Counted from the stretch's first letter, positions 1 through 9,681 are shown. The stretch: DNA of 64,000 bases from Antilocapra americana (GCA_007570785.1 ML661885.1:11325355-11389354), one strand, 5' to 3'. A program made the numbers and translations. Notes: generated by a model not told the origin, from the sequence alone.

Positions 1-177
1 TGCAGGAGACCTGGGTTTCACACCTGGATCAAGAATATCCCTTGGAGAAGGAGATGGCTACCCACTCCAGTATTCTTGCATGGAGAATCCCATGGACAGA
101 GGAGCCTGGCAGGCTACAGTCCATGGGGCTGCAAAGAGTTGGGCATGACTGAGCGACTAACATAGACACACACACAT
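1..177 (+). repeat. Bov-tA SINE, 5' end cut by window edge
   Basis: The sequence begins inside the tRNA-related head and runs through the body phrases typical of Bov-tA (cccactccagtattcttgc, ggacagaggagcctggc) to the end phrase gactgagcgacta. A short CA-rich tail follows. Confidence 0.88.
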
Positions 178-1334
178 GATTATCTAATAAATTATCATCA
201 TTTAATTAATTAATTATTTCCTTCCTCCATTCTTCCATCTGTCCACCCATCCATGAATTGATTCATTTGTTCATTTAACTTTTTGTTTTCTAATCCTCCC
301 AGTCAAAGTAAGTTTAGCTGCTATTCTTTATGACCTCATCAGAAATATTTCATGGAGATATACAATAACTCAGTGTGAGTCTCTCACATATATGGAACTT
401 AGCAAAAAACTTAAACCTCACAAAAGAGACATCTCTGACTCTCAGGACTAAAACCACCAGAAGGCTGGAGGTGGGGTGGGTATTTTCCATAGGAAATGGA
501 CCAATATTTGCTTTGGAAGGAGAAAAGTTGCTGATGCTTTGGGTACCATGGCTTGCAGAGTGTTTTTGCAGAGAGCTGCCATACTCTTTTTTTTTAAATT
601 AAAATTCCCCTTAGGCAATGGTGGGTCCACTAATTCTGCTAAAATGTACCTTTAGCCTTTAGTGCTGGGGTAGTTGTGATGTGCCGCATTATGGCTGAGC
701 ATTAGTTGGCATTTACAGGGATGTGTGCTTGAGAAATAGGTCCCATGTTACTTATTCCTTGATAGCTAGATTGGAGGAATAGCACATCCAGTCCTAGGCA
801 GAGTGCCTGGCTCCCCAGGGTGTACACCAAGTAGAACAGTTTTCCTTTCTAAATCATCTTTTATTTGCTTAGTCTGCTTTTATTTCCTCCTCCTTTTCAA
901 TAAATTCAGTATCATGTTACAGTATTCTGTAGCAGTTTTCATTGTTTAAGCTATGTTTCTTAACAAAGGCTCTCACTTACTATGAAGAAAAATCATTTGG
1001 AAATTATTTTGGAAATTATAAGCAGAAAGCATGTCAGGGTTAAAGTTTATTGAAAATGAGTATCAAAGATACCTGCAGTTTGATATCTATAGATTTCCTT
1101 TCCATGATTCATGATGTAATGCAAATATAGATTATAAAAAGTTATTGATATAAAGTATTTTGGATGGTGATTGCTTATAAACATGCCACATATTAAAAGC
1201 TAAATGGGGAAATTAAAGGATAGAAATGTTACCTGAGAGTATTTAAATGTGGAAATTAAAGCAATAGAGACGTTCCCTGAGAAGGCTGGATGTCAGGATT
1301 TCACCAGCTGCCAATATCATTTGCATTCTCAGTT
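178..1334. other. Unique-looking AT-rich intergenic DNA
   Basis: I recognise no repeat or gene here. A 75-codon plus-strand frame at 375-602 shows no domain and is best taken as chance. 180-260 is low-complexity (taat and ccat rich). Confidence 0.5.
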
Positions 1335-1344
1335 TAGGAGGTCC

Positions 1345-1618
1345 TGCTGCTGCTGCTAAGTCGCTTCAGTCGTGTCCAACTCTGTGCAACCCCATAGACG
1401 GCAGCCCACCAGGCTTTGCCGTCCCTGGGATTCTCCAGGCAAGATCACTGGAGTGGGTTGCCATTTCCTTCTCCAGTGCATGCAAGTGAAAAGTGAAAGT
1501 GAAGTCTCTCAGTTGTTTCTGACTCTTTGCGACCCCATGGACTGCAGCCCACCAGGCTCCTCCATCCATGGAATTTCCCAGGCAAGAGTACTGGAGTGGG
1601 GTGCCAGTGCCTTCTCCG
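1345..1618 (-). repeat. Bov-A2 SINE (two Bov-A monomers)
   Basis: Two successive reverse-orientation Bov-A units, each carrying the tcgtgtccaactc/gactctttgcgacccc motif followed by ggattctccaggcaag-type sequence. The element begins with a (gct)n run, the reverse complement of the agc-rich tail. It is flanked by a perfect 10-bp target duplication, taggaggtcc, at 1335-1344 and 1619-1628. The long frames on both strands here belong to the SINE and are not genes. Confidence 0.9.
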
Positions 1619-1894
1619 TAGGAGGTCCAGTGAGTCAATATTATCAGTTCAATCAGTGCCAACATGACTGATTAGCATTATTCGAACTCTCAAGAGACAC
1701 ATATAAGCCAGTTTGCCAAAGTTTTCACTTAGTATGGGACCAGAAATTACATGGGTATCTCCCACTCTGGTTACCTCCTTCCTCATATAAGCATAGCAGT
1801 GAGGTCAAAGCAGCCCTCAAAATACCTCTTGGTCCAAACAAATTCAATACAAAGGAAATGACACAAGTGGTCAGAGCTTTGGGAGACAATATAG

Positions 1895-2105
1895 TGATAT
1901 TTAAGATACTGCCTCCATTCAAATATGGACTTCGCTACTAACTAGCTGGGACCCTGGGCAAGTTGCTTATCCTCTGTGTGTCTCAGTTGCCTCATCTGAA
2001 TACAAGGGGATAATAGTAGTCACCACTTCAGGATGTTTTTTGGAGGATGAGATGACCTAGTGCAGTGTAGAAAGTGCTTATAGCAGTACCTGGTACAGAA
2101 GCCAT
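1895..2105 (+). repeat. MIR SINE (ancient)
   Basis: Contains the MIR core in order: actagctgggaccctgggcaagttgctt, then cctctgtgtgtctcagttgcctcatctg, then ggataatagtagt, then an aaagtgcttatagcagtacctgg end. It is diverged, as expected for a pan-mammalian relic. Confidence 0.85.
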
Positions 2106-2393
2106 ACTGTTTATGTGCTCATCATCTGGATTCATTCTGAGAAGCACTTCAGGCAGAAATGAAGAAAACTAGCTCTCTGTGACCACCCTCTCTTAATGAT
2201 TCATTTGTGCTGGGTCCTGTAGCTTTTTGTCCTGCTCAAGAGGTGTGGAGAATCACCAAAATGTTTCTCTTGGTTCTCCTTTTACCAGGCTTCATGTGGA
2301 AAGCTTTCATCCCTTATAAATAATTTCTTATGTAGAGTAATCCAATTGAGTAGACAATTTTATATGACACTCGATACTCACCTTTGTTGTTGT

Positions 2394-2493
2394 TTAGTTG
2401 CTAAGTTGTGTCTGACTCTTTGAACAGTAACCCGCCAGGCTTCTCTGTCCATGGGATTTCCCAGGCACGAATACTGGAGTGGGTTACCATTTC
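2394..2493 (-). repeat. Bov-A SINE fragment
   Basis: Reverse-orientation 3' half of a Bov-A unit, from ttgttgttgtttagttgct to ctggagtgggttaccatttc. The head region is missing. Confidence 0.85.
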
Positions 2494-2754
2494 ACCTTAT
2501 AGCTCTCTTTATTATTATTTTTTTTTACAGCTCTCTTTTTGAATTTAGAAGTACTTTTCTTATTTTCTTTAGTTAAGAGACTGTCATATCCTGCCTTATG
2601 GCTTAGATTTGCAAGACATTCTTTCTACTTAGGATTTCTTCAGATAACTGGTTTAATACAGCTTATGTGAATTTTGCAAGTCCATATCTTAGGGATTTGA
2701 TAATGCTAGTGGTGATAATGATGATGACATGATGACAATTAATAACAATATTAG

Positions 2755-2985
2755 CACTATCTTTTATTGAATCTTTGCTTTGTACTTGGTTCCATATTAA
2801 TGCTTCCTATATTAGTTCATGAAATACTAATAATAAGCTGATGAACTAGGTACTGTTTATCTTTGGTTTACACATGAAGATACTGTGAATAGAGAGGTTA
2901 AGTAACTTGCTTGACATCACACAGGTAATAAGAAATGGCAAAGGCCAGATTCTATCCTGGGCTAGAACTCCAAGGTCAGTGTTCT
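2755..2985 (-). repeat. MIR SINE, reverse orientation
   Basis: Reads as the reverse complement of MIR: ttagttcatgaaatac, then gatgaactaggtactgtttatc, acacatgaagatactgtgaatagagaggttaagtaacttgc and cacacaggtaataag. Confidence 0.78.
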
Positions 2986-4324
2986 CAGTGATGATGCTGA
3001 CAGATTCCCAAATAATGCCTCCTCCTCACCCCTGCTTTCAGCTGCATTTGAACCACCAACTAACAGCAAACAAGAAAACACTCTCTACATTTTCCTGAGG
3101 TGATATTAAAGAGAGAATCAAATTCTAGGGAGACCTAAATGATCCTTCACACATACTAACACAGATATGGGTCCTTAGGCTAATTAAAAACCTAACAGTA
3201 TGTTGAAATCAGTCTTTATAACTGAAAGTATATGGGATATACTGTGTGAAATGATAGTAAATATTCTTGCATTAGCATCAAAATACACCCAGGCATGTTT
3301 GGAATTGTTTCCCAAAATGTGTATTTTGAAAGTTTCCATCTATGGAATATCCCATTATGTAATAGTTTCATGTGGTTTAAGCCATAATTATCATTCATTT
3401 TCTAATAATTCTGACTTTGAAATCAAAGGACATTTGGGAAGTTCCTCATTCAGGACTATATTCATGTCTCCAGGTCTCTGCTTTATCTCTTCCAGAATCT
3501 CATTTCAGTCTCTGATGCTGCCTCTCCAACTTAATAACTCAAAAATTAAAATCCTACATGATACACTGAGTTCTTTGGAAAAACAGTTGTCTGAATTTGT
3601 TTTAAAGTGGCAAGGTGAGCAAGATACAGGAAGGGGGCAAGTATGCTTCAGGCTAGCAGCCTAAATTCAAGGTACTAGTATTGTACTCTGTCTTCTTATT
3701 TCAATATTTCAATATTTAATTAATTTCAGGGGATTACATTGTTGATACTTCTTAAGTAGGTCTACTGGCCTTCACCATTGTTCTCTTGTCTCTAATCAGA
3801 AATCATTTGTTTTAGGAGCTATGCAGAGTGGAGTTAGACCAGGGCTTTTAGAACACTGTATAAATTGGATTCTGTATATTTGTAAATTATGCTGATAAGC
3901 ACTTTTGTAGCACAATGAGGTCAAGACAGTCACATCAAAAATGGCCTTTTCGTGCTGTACTCAAGCCAAAAAAAGGGAAAAGTTCATAAAGGTACTGTGT
4001 TATGTTTGCAAAAGAAATTGAATGCAGGCCAGTGGTTACTTTTTGACAGTGGTTACTTTCAGCCAATCTTAAAGAGACTAAATGAAATAAATTCTCAAAA
4101 CGTACAGAATTATGAAAACCATTGTATGAAAATATACAATGTTACATGCTATGAAGCACAGAGAAATATTAAAATACAGTTCATGATTTTAAAGAGTTTG
4201 TAATTTAAAAGAGAGACTAAAGATATGCATGCAATTAATTAAATTGAAGAAGAAAGAATAAAAATGCCCTTTGTCAGAGACGCAGATTAGCTTAAAAGAA
4301 CATAGCTGGATTGAATTTATCTAC
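2986..4324. other. Intergenic DNA without recognisable gene
   Basis: Includes a 154-codon open frame on the plus strand at 3200-3664. It has no recognisable domain, signal peptide or upstream context, and its length is not exceptional for the best chance frame in a window of this size. I do not call it a gene. Confidence 0.5.
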
Positions 4325-4400
4325 TAAAATTTAATTCATTCATTTAACTGCTGTTTATTGAGTGCCTACTATGTGTCAGGTCTGGAGATACAGCCCTTGC
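4325..4400 (+). repeat. L2 LINE 3' end fragment
   Basis: tttattgagtgcctactatgtgtcaggtctggagatacag matches the characteristic 3' terminal phrase of L2. Confidence 0.65.
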
Positions 4401-4469
4401 TACCAAGGGATGCTGATCTTCGGAAATGAAATTCATGACTAATTTTCAGGATACAGGGTAAAAAATGGA

Positions 4470-4560
4470 CGTAGCTTTAACTTTGGAGTTTGAAAATACT
4501 GAATCAAAACCTGGCCCTATCAATTATTCATTAGGTGACTTAAGCAAATAATTTATAATA
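4470..4560 (+). repeat. Probable MIR fragment
   Basis: ctttggagtttgaaaatactgaatcaaaacctgg followed by attaggtgacttaagcaa resembles a degraded MIR head and core. The match is weak. Confidence 0.4.
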
Positions 4561-4809
4561 CTTTTAGCTTTATTGCAGAAATTAAAGAGTGATCTTTGGT
4601 TTCCTCTTCTAACTTCATCCTAAATAAAGGTAATCAACAAATCAGCCTTTCAATGTTCCTTGAATGTTTTCCATCCTCCCCATGCTTTTATCCCTGGTCC
4701 AAAGGCTGGCCCTCATGGTTTGTTTTTGGATTCCATGTCTTCAAATTAGTTTTGGATTAGTTTTGTTTATAGATTATAAATTAGTTTTGCTCTTCTCATA
4801 TTATTCTTC

Positions 4810-5400
4810 TTCAGTCTGTCACGCATGATGTAACCAAAGCAATCTTTTCAAAACTTTTCCCTGAGTATAACAGTCCTCTCCTCAAAACTCTTTAGTTATG
4901 TCTCATCACCTGGGAAATGCAAATCTGTATTTCTTAGGAAGTTAAGACCTTTAGTGAGCTGAATTCTGCTTACACTGTTAACCATACATGCCAATCTTCC
5001 TCCATATCCACCCTATGTTTCTCTAACCACCAGTGTGCTTTGTGCCTGTGTGCCTTTGCTCACGTTATTTTTGTTTGCTTGTTTTTGTTTTCTTGGCTGC
5101 ACCACACAAGGCATCTTAGTTCCCCAGGGATTGAATTGGTACCCTGTCCCCTGCATTGGGAGTGTAGAGTCTCAACCACAGTAATTTTTTTTTAATGCCA
5201 AAGTTTGAAACTTCATTCTTATTCTCACTTCACCAATCCTATCTAGAAAACTTTAAAATTTTATTGTTTCTTTGACACTTGACTCAAACGCAATCTTCTT
5301 TATAGAGTGTTCCTTGATGATGTGGGCACAGGTAATTTTTTCATTCTTTAGTACTTACACAGCATATTTTATGTATCTATGTTTTATGTGTTTTAGTATA
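4810..5400 (+). repeat. L2 LINE fragment, split by a CHR SINE
   Basis: Degraded L2 phrases occur in order: catgatgtaaccaaagcaatc, ctcctcaaaactctttag, ttaagacctttagtgagct, gtgcctttgctcacgttat. The SINE at 5083-5180 interrupts them. They resume with cttcaccaatcctatctag and tccttgatgatg, ending in tttagtacttacacagcat. Confidence 0.6.
5083..5180 (-). repeat. CHR-type tRNA SINE fragment
   Basis: ttggctgcaccacacaaggcatcttagttccccagggattgaa followed by cattgggagtgtagagtctcaaccac is the reverse complement of the CHR head (gtggttaagactc...gggaactaagat). It sits inside the L2 copy and is therefore younger. Confidence 0.75.
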
Positions 5401-5870
5401 TGAATACATATTTTATGTATAATGCATATGTTGGCACAATACATTATAATGTCATTATCCTTGTATATGCCAATTGTCTCAAAAAGACTGAACAACTGAG
5501 AAAAAGACAAGGCCCTTCACCTTTGAATTCTCACTGCTAATGTAATGTCTGCCAAGGAGAGGCTATGCAATGAATATTTATTTTAGTAATGAAGTTTGGG
5601 GATAAGTGGAAAGAACCATGTGCCTTGTGGAAAAGATGGCATTTAAGGCCTTGAAAAACTTCTGAAATATTTTATGAATTTTAAAAAATGTAATTTGGGG
5701 ATGTCTAGTGTTTTAATATACCTATACACATAAATACTATATATTTCTTCATGATCTTCCCTTTACTGCTTAAGTATTTTGCCAGCAAAAATTTGTCTTT
5801 TCTATTCAAGGCCCTCGATGCAGTGCTCTGAGCATGGTGAAGACTTATTCAGTAGGTTAAAGTCTGATTT
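5401..5870. other. Unique-looking intergenic DNA
   Basis: AT-rich sequence in which I recognise neither a repeat nor a gene. Confidence 0.5.
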
Positions 5871-5885
5871 AAAGAAGCATTTTCC

Positions 5886-7355
5886 ACATGAAAAGATGCT
5901 CAACATCACTCATTATCAGAGAAATGCAAATCAAAACTACAATGAGGTACCACTTTACACCAGTCAGAATGGCTGCCATCCAAAAGTCTACAAGCAATAA
6001 ATGCTGGAGAGGATGTGGAGAAAAGGGAACCCTCTTACACTGTTGGTGGGAATGCAAACTAGTACAGCCACTATGGAAAACAGTGTGGAGGTTCCTTAAA
6101 AAGCTGCAAATAGACCTGCCATATGACCCGGCAATCCCACTGCTGGGCATATACACCGAGGAAACCAGAATTGAAAGAGCCACGTGCACCCCAATGTTCA
6201 TCGCTGCATTGTTTACAATAGCCAGGACATGGAAGCAACCTAGATGCCCATCAACTGACGAATGGATAAGAAAGCTGTGGTATATATACACAATGGAATA
6301 TTACTCAGCATTAAAAAAAAATTCATTTGAAGCAATTCTACTCAGATGGACGAAACTGGAGCCCATTATCCAGAGTGAAGTAAGCCAGAAGCAAAAACAA
6401 CAATACAGTATATTAACACATATATATGGAATTTAGAAAGACAGTAATGAGAACCCAACATGGGAGACAACAAAAGGAACGCAGATGTATAGAATAGACT
6501 TGTGGACTTTGTGGATGAGGGTAAGGGTGGGATGATATGGGAGAAGGGCATTGAAGCATGTTAATTGTCATGTGTCTAATCAATCGCCAGCCCAGGATTG
6601 ATGCTCGGGACTGGTGCAGCGAGATTTCTCAGGGGGGAGGGAGGAGGGAGGAGGGACCCGGAGGGGAAGCATATGTAAACCCATGGTGATATCATGACAA
6701 TGTATGGCAAAAACAATAATAAAAAAAAAAAATGAAATGTAGCAAAATAGTAAATAGCACAAGAATACCTGCATNNNNNNNNNNNNNNNNNNNNNNNNNN
6801 NNNNNNNNNNNNNNNNNNNNNNNNNNNNNNNNNNNNNNNNNNNNNNNNNNNNNNNNNNNNNNNNNNNNNNNNNNNNNNNNNNNNNNNNNNNNNNNNNNNN
6901 NNNNNNNNNNNNNNNNNNNNNNNNNNNNNNNNNNNNNNNNNNNNNNNNNNNNNNNNNNNNNNNNNNNNNNNNNNNNNNNNNNNNNNNNNNNNNNNNNNNN
7001 NNNNNNNNNNNNNNNNNNNNNNNNNNNNNNNNNNNNNNNNNNNNNNNNNNNNNNNNNNNNNNNNNNNNNNNNNNNNNNNNNNNNNNNNNNNNNNNNNNNN
7101 NNNNNNNNNNNNNNNNNNNNNNNNNNNNNNNNNNNNNNNNNNNNNNNNNNNNNNNNNNNNNNNNNNNNNNNNNNTGAAGCATGTTAATTGTCATGTGTCT
7201 AATCAATCGCCAGCCCAGGATTGATGCTCGGGACTGGTGCAGCGAGATTTCCCCGGGGGGAGGGAGGAGGGAGGGGGGACCCGGAGGGGAAGCATATGTA
7301 AACCCATGGTGATATCATGACAATGTATGGCAAAAACAATAATAAAAAAAAAAAT
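5886..7355 (+). mobile_element. 5'-truncated L1 LINE containing an assembly gap
   Basis: 5888-6436 encodes the last ~180 residues of L1 ORF2p. These include the C-terminal cysteine/histidine cluster (CWRGC, then H and C in [10 protein letters not shown]) and the terminal block ending [11 protein letters not shown]. The L1 3' UTR follows, with a G-rich run at about 6630-6665 and the aataataaaaaaa tail. The insertion is flanked by a perfect 15-bp target duplication, aaagaagcattttcc, at 5871-5885 and 7356-7370. That brackets the whole interval, including the gap. The body starts near acatgaaaagatgctcaac, so most of the LINE is missing. ORF2 lacks its endonuclease and reverse transcriptase, so the copy is dead. 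Confidence 0.9.
6775..7174. other. Assembly gap of 400 N
   Basis: An uninterrupted run of 400 N inside the L1. Its right edge repeats the same ~180 bp of L1 3' end already present at 6552-6732. The frames that appear to cross it are artefacts. Confidence 0.99.
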
Positions 7356-7370
7356 AAAGAAGCATTTTCC

Positions 7371-7832
7371 TCATGTCTCTTTAAAAAACGTACCATTCTA
7401 ATTCTCTGGTACTATGCGGTATTGAAAATGTCTAACTTTTTAGCTGAGTCATATATGTCTATATACTATACCTAATATCAAATAAAATGCTGATATTCAC
7501 TCTCTAATTTCTCCTGAACATGCTAAAAAATATGTAAGTAAGTAGGCCTTTGATTGTCAGTGGAAATTATGTGATAACCCTTGGTACCTCACTGCTATTC
7601 AGTTTAGTTCTCCCTGGGCAGATCACCTGAGTCTGAGTGTATAAGTATTAACTTGGGCATCTTTCCAATGCAAATCATGTCTATTTCAGGTTATCAATGA
7701 TGGTTATGCTCTTAGGTATTCTGGCAGGTTTCTTATCTGAATTTTGAAATAGAATTAATAATACTTTCTGGGATATTCCATTCCTTACTAGTGCGTGTTT
7801 CTACTTAAATAGTTCCTTTAAAATACAGAAAA
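7371..7832. other. Unique-looking intergenic DNA
   Basis: No repeat or gene recognised. Confidence 0.5.
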
Positions 7833-8021
7833 GGGACTTTCCTGGTGGTCCAGTGGTTAAGACTTCCCCTTCCAATGTGGAGGGTGTGGGTTTGATCCCT
7901 GGTTGGGGAACTAAGACTACAAATGCCTGGAATCCAAAAAGCAAAAACATAAAACAGAAGCAATATTGTAACAGGTTCAATAAAGACTTTAAAAATGGTC
8001 CATATAGAAACAATCTTAAAA
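7833..8021 (+). repeat. CHR-type tRNA SINE
   Basis: Begins gggactttcctggtggtccagtggttaagac and has the tRNA-like ggtttgatccctggttgggg. It ends with the family tail aaacagaagcaatattgtaac and caataaagactttaaaaatgg. The two overlapping frames here are repeat-derived. Confidence 0.85.
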
Positions 8022-8385
8022 AATTAATTACTACAAAAATTTAAAAATATACAGATGAAAAACCACTGACACCAATAAAGATATTATGAATAACAGAAAC
8101 CCAGAACATAGCAGCTGGCAAAAGACAAGGAAATCTATTCTCTTGTGGTCTACTTTAGGATAGCTATTCCCTTCATTTTAAACCACGTTTACTAAAATAA
8201 ATCTTTTATTTTGGTAGCACATCATGGTTAGGAGACAGAGAAGTCGGCTTTGGAGGCTTCGTTGAGTTTTCCTTTTTCCACAAGAAAGATAACTTATGAA
8301 GGAAGTTCTACTGCCTGGAGATCTTCCCTTAGAAACCCCTGCATAATAAAGTCATTGGCTAAATTCGAGGCGCTCAGCAAAGGAG

Positions 8386-8497
8386 CTCAGTATTCTTGTC
8401 TGAAAAGTCCCATGGACAGAGGAGCCTGGCCGACTACAGTCCAGACGGTCGCAAAGAGTCAGACCACTGAGCGACTGAGCACACGGACACACACACA
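8386..8497 (+). repeat. Bov-tA SINE 3' half
   Basis: From ctcagtattcttgtctg through atggacaga, ggagcctgg and the cgcaaagagtcagacc motif to actgagcgactgagca and a CA-rich tail. The tRNA head is absent. Confidence 0.85.
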
Positions 8498-8859
8498 TAG
8501 GAAGCATCTAAAGGAAATATCGTTGGGTGCAATCCTGTAGTACTGGAGATGCAGCTATAGATATGTAGCCGTAATTACATGAGAGTGGTAATCCACATAA
8601 TTACATGAGGATTAGAAAGGCAAACTGGAAGGAAGGGCTAGTGTGCTTTCATCGCTTTCCTCCTGTCAAAACCTGAAGGTTTGCTCCCAGCCTTTGGGTG
8701 TCTAGACTTCAGGAGTTTTCGGCGGGATTCTCAGCCCATCGACCTGCTCTAAGCCAAGCCAGACGGCCTGATGGACGGCTACTTCATGTTCGGGGTACAC
8801 CCTCAGACCCACGCTCCTTCTCACAACTCTCTCCACCTGGGACCCCGAGCTGGTGGAGG
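8498..8859. other. Upstream flank of the CpG island, repeat-free
   Basis: No interspersed repeat recognised. Base composition shifts toward GC from about 8690 onward. The open frame starting at 8698 opens with GTG and contains no ATG at all, so I do not call it a gene. Confidence 0.5.
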
Positions 8860-8979
8860 TGTGAAGAGAGGCTCAGAAGGAGCGGTGCGGGCGACCCCCT
8901 CTCCGAATGCCTTTGCAGCTGCCAAGGAGTAGCCAACAAGCGCCAGATTTACGTGCACTTTGAAAGAAGCATCTCCACC

Positions 8980-8984
8980 ATTGG
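8980..8984 (-). promoter_or_regulatory. Inverted CCAAT box (NF-Y-type)
   Basis: Context ccaccattggctttc in the upstream half of the CpG island. The core attgg with flanking g/c fits the NF-Y preference. It is a single motif, so support is modest. Confidence 0.4.
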
Positions 8985-9087
8985 CTTTCGGAGCGGCGCT
9001 GTCGCTAGGGAGCGGCGGGCAGGGCGAGCCGAGACCCGGGAGCAGCCCGGGCCGGTGTTCCCGTCACTCGGGCGAGAGCGCCGCCGC

Positions 9088-9094
9088 GGGCGGG
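9088..9094 (+). promoter_or_regulatory. GC box (Sp/KLF-type)
   Basis: gggcggg inside ccgcgggcgggcgcgg. A related reverse motif, cgcccgccccct, lies at 9208-9219. Such motifs are common in CpG islands. Confidence 0.4.
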
Positions 9095-9124
9095 CGCGGA
9101 CACGCACGCACACGCGCGCGCCCC

Positions 9125-9141
9125 GCGGGTTCGAGCCCCGC
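9125..9141 (+). other. Isolated B-box / tRNA T-arm-like hairpin
   Basis: GCGGG-TTCGAGC-CCCGC forms a perfect 5-bp stem with a 7-base loop, the geometry of a tRNA T-arm. Positions 9128-9138, GGTTCGAGCCC, fit the pol III B-box consensus GGTTCGANNCC exactly. There is no A-box, acceptor stem or anticodon arm upstream, so it is not a tRNA gene. Chance in GC-rich DNA is possible. Confidence 0.4.
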
Positions 9142-9225
9142 AGCCCCGGTCCGCCCGAGGGCGCCCCCGGGCGCGTGCTCCGAGCAGAGCCGCGCCTCCC
9201 GGCTTGCCGCCCGCCCCCTGCTTCC

Positions 9226-9242
9226 CGCCGCCGCCGCCGCCG
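9226..9242 (+). repeat. (CCG)n trinucleotide run
   Basis: Five to six uninterrupted ccg units in the probable 5' UTR. Confidence 0.9.
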
Positions 9243-9312
9243 GGAGGAGAAGCGAACCGGGAGCCTCCGCTCCAGGTCCCCCGGCGCGGGCGCTGCGGAG
9301 AGCTGCGGGCTT

Positions 9313-9342
9313 GGGGAGGAGGAGGAGGAGGAGGAGGAGAAG
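9313..9342 (+). repeat. (GAG)n trinucleotide run
   Basis: About nine gag/gga units just upstream of the upstream ATG at 9350. Transcribed, it would be a purine-rich tract in the 5' leader. Confidence 0.9.
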
Positions 9343-9349
9343 GCGGTGA

Positions 9350-9679
9350 ATGAGTGCCCGCCTCGCCTCCGAGTTGTGTGAGTTGGCGGCGCCGCGCCCG
9401 GCTTCCGGCTCTCGGCGCCCCACGCGCTCGCGGCTCCCGCGGCTGCAGCCCACGCCCGCGCCCGGAGCCCCGGCTCAGCGCTCCCGGGGAGCCGAGGCTC
9501 CAGAGCTCCCGGTCCGGCCCCGGTCCAGCGGGAAGCAGGGGCGTCCCCCGGCAGAGGCGCACGGCCGCGCGCTCTCCCGCTGGCTCCGTGGCCCTCCGGT
9601 CTCTCCATGGCCTCGCATCAGCAATCCCGGATCCAGGCTTACCTGGAGAAGAACAGGATCGGTCCGCTGTTTGAGGTGA
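9350..9679 (+). other. Upstream ORF overlapping the C8orf34 start codon
   Basis: A true ATG at 9350 opens a frame that is +1-shifted relative to the main start at 9607 and stays open past it, beyond the splice donor at 9676. In a spliced mRNA it would therefore continue into exon 2. The ATG context is poor (t at -3, a at +4). The predicted peptide is Arg/Pro/Ser/Ala-rich, as expected of a translated CpG island, and I recognise no domain. It matters only if transcription starts upstream of 9350, in which case it could reduce initiation at 9607. Confidence 0.45.
9607..9675 (+). CDS. C8orf34: C8orf34 (VEST-1) homolog, coding part of exon 1
   Basis: The ATG at 9607 opens 23 codons, starting MASHQQSRIQAYLEK and ending GPLFE. 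They finish exactly at a codon boundary against a good splice donor (gag|gtgagg at 9676), so the exon is phase 0. From memory, human C8orf34 begins almost identically, with only a few substitutions in this stretch, and continues directly after GPLFE; this is why I chose this start. In the family this segment opens an RIIa-like dimerization/docking helix pair of the kind that binds A-kinase anchoring helices. The rest of the protein is largely uncharacterised. The human gene was named for vestibular expression and no enzymatic role is known to me. The start context is moderate (t at -3, G at +4). The 225 bases upstream in the same frame are open but carry no ATG. The frame also runs on into the intron to 9906, which is not expected to be used. 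I found no exon 2 in the remaining 54 kb, consistent with a gene spread over hundreds of kilobases. The exon call is confident; the gene name rests on recall. Confidence 0.85.
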
Positions 9680-9681
9680 GG
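9676..9681 (+). other. C8orf34: Splice donor of exon 1
   Basis: gag|gtgagg agrees well with the MAG|GTRAGT consensus and falls exactly where the recalled human protein alignment leaves the genomic frame (genomic VRRW versus the expected ELMTK). Confidence 0.8.

Noticed and set aside
1366..1671. Overlapping 99-codon frames on both strands
   Set aside because: They lie within the Bov-A2 SINE; similar frames recur in nearly every Bov-tA copy.
3200..3664. 154-codon open frame in non-repeat DNA
   Set aside because: No recognisable domain, no promoter or splice context. In AT-rich DNA of this length, searched in six frames, one frame of this size is near chance expectation.
5888..6436. 182-codon frame as a host gene
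   Set aside because: It is the C-terminal end of L1 ORF2p in a truncated insertion.
6580..7206. 208-codon frame across the assembly gap
   Set aside because: Most of it is N; the ends are L1 3' UTR complement.
9125..9141. Possible tRNA gene
   Set aside because: Only the T-arm/B-box is present; no A-box, anticodon arm or acceptor stem can be built upstream.
8698..9381. 227-codon frame through the CpG island in the same frame as the coding exon
   Set aside because: It opens with GTG, contains no ATG, ends in a stop before the exon, and overlaps similarly long frames on both strands. This is the usual effect of low stop density in GC-rich DNA.
8949..9608. 219-codon minus-strand frame in the CpG island
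   Set aside because: Low-complexity Arg/Ala/Pro/Gly and poly-Ser composition and no recognisable domain. A shadow of GC-rich sequence and trinucleotide runs.
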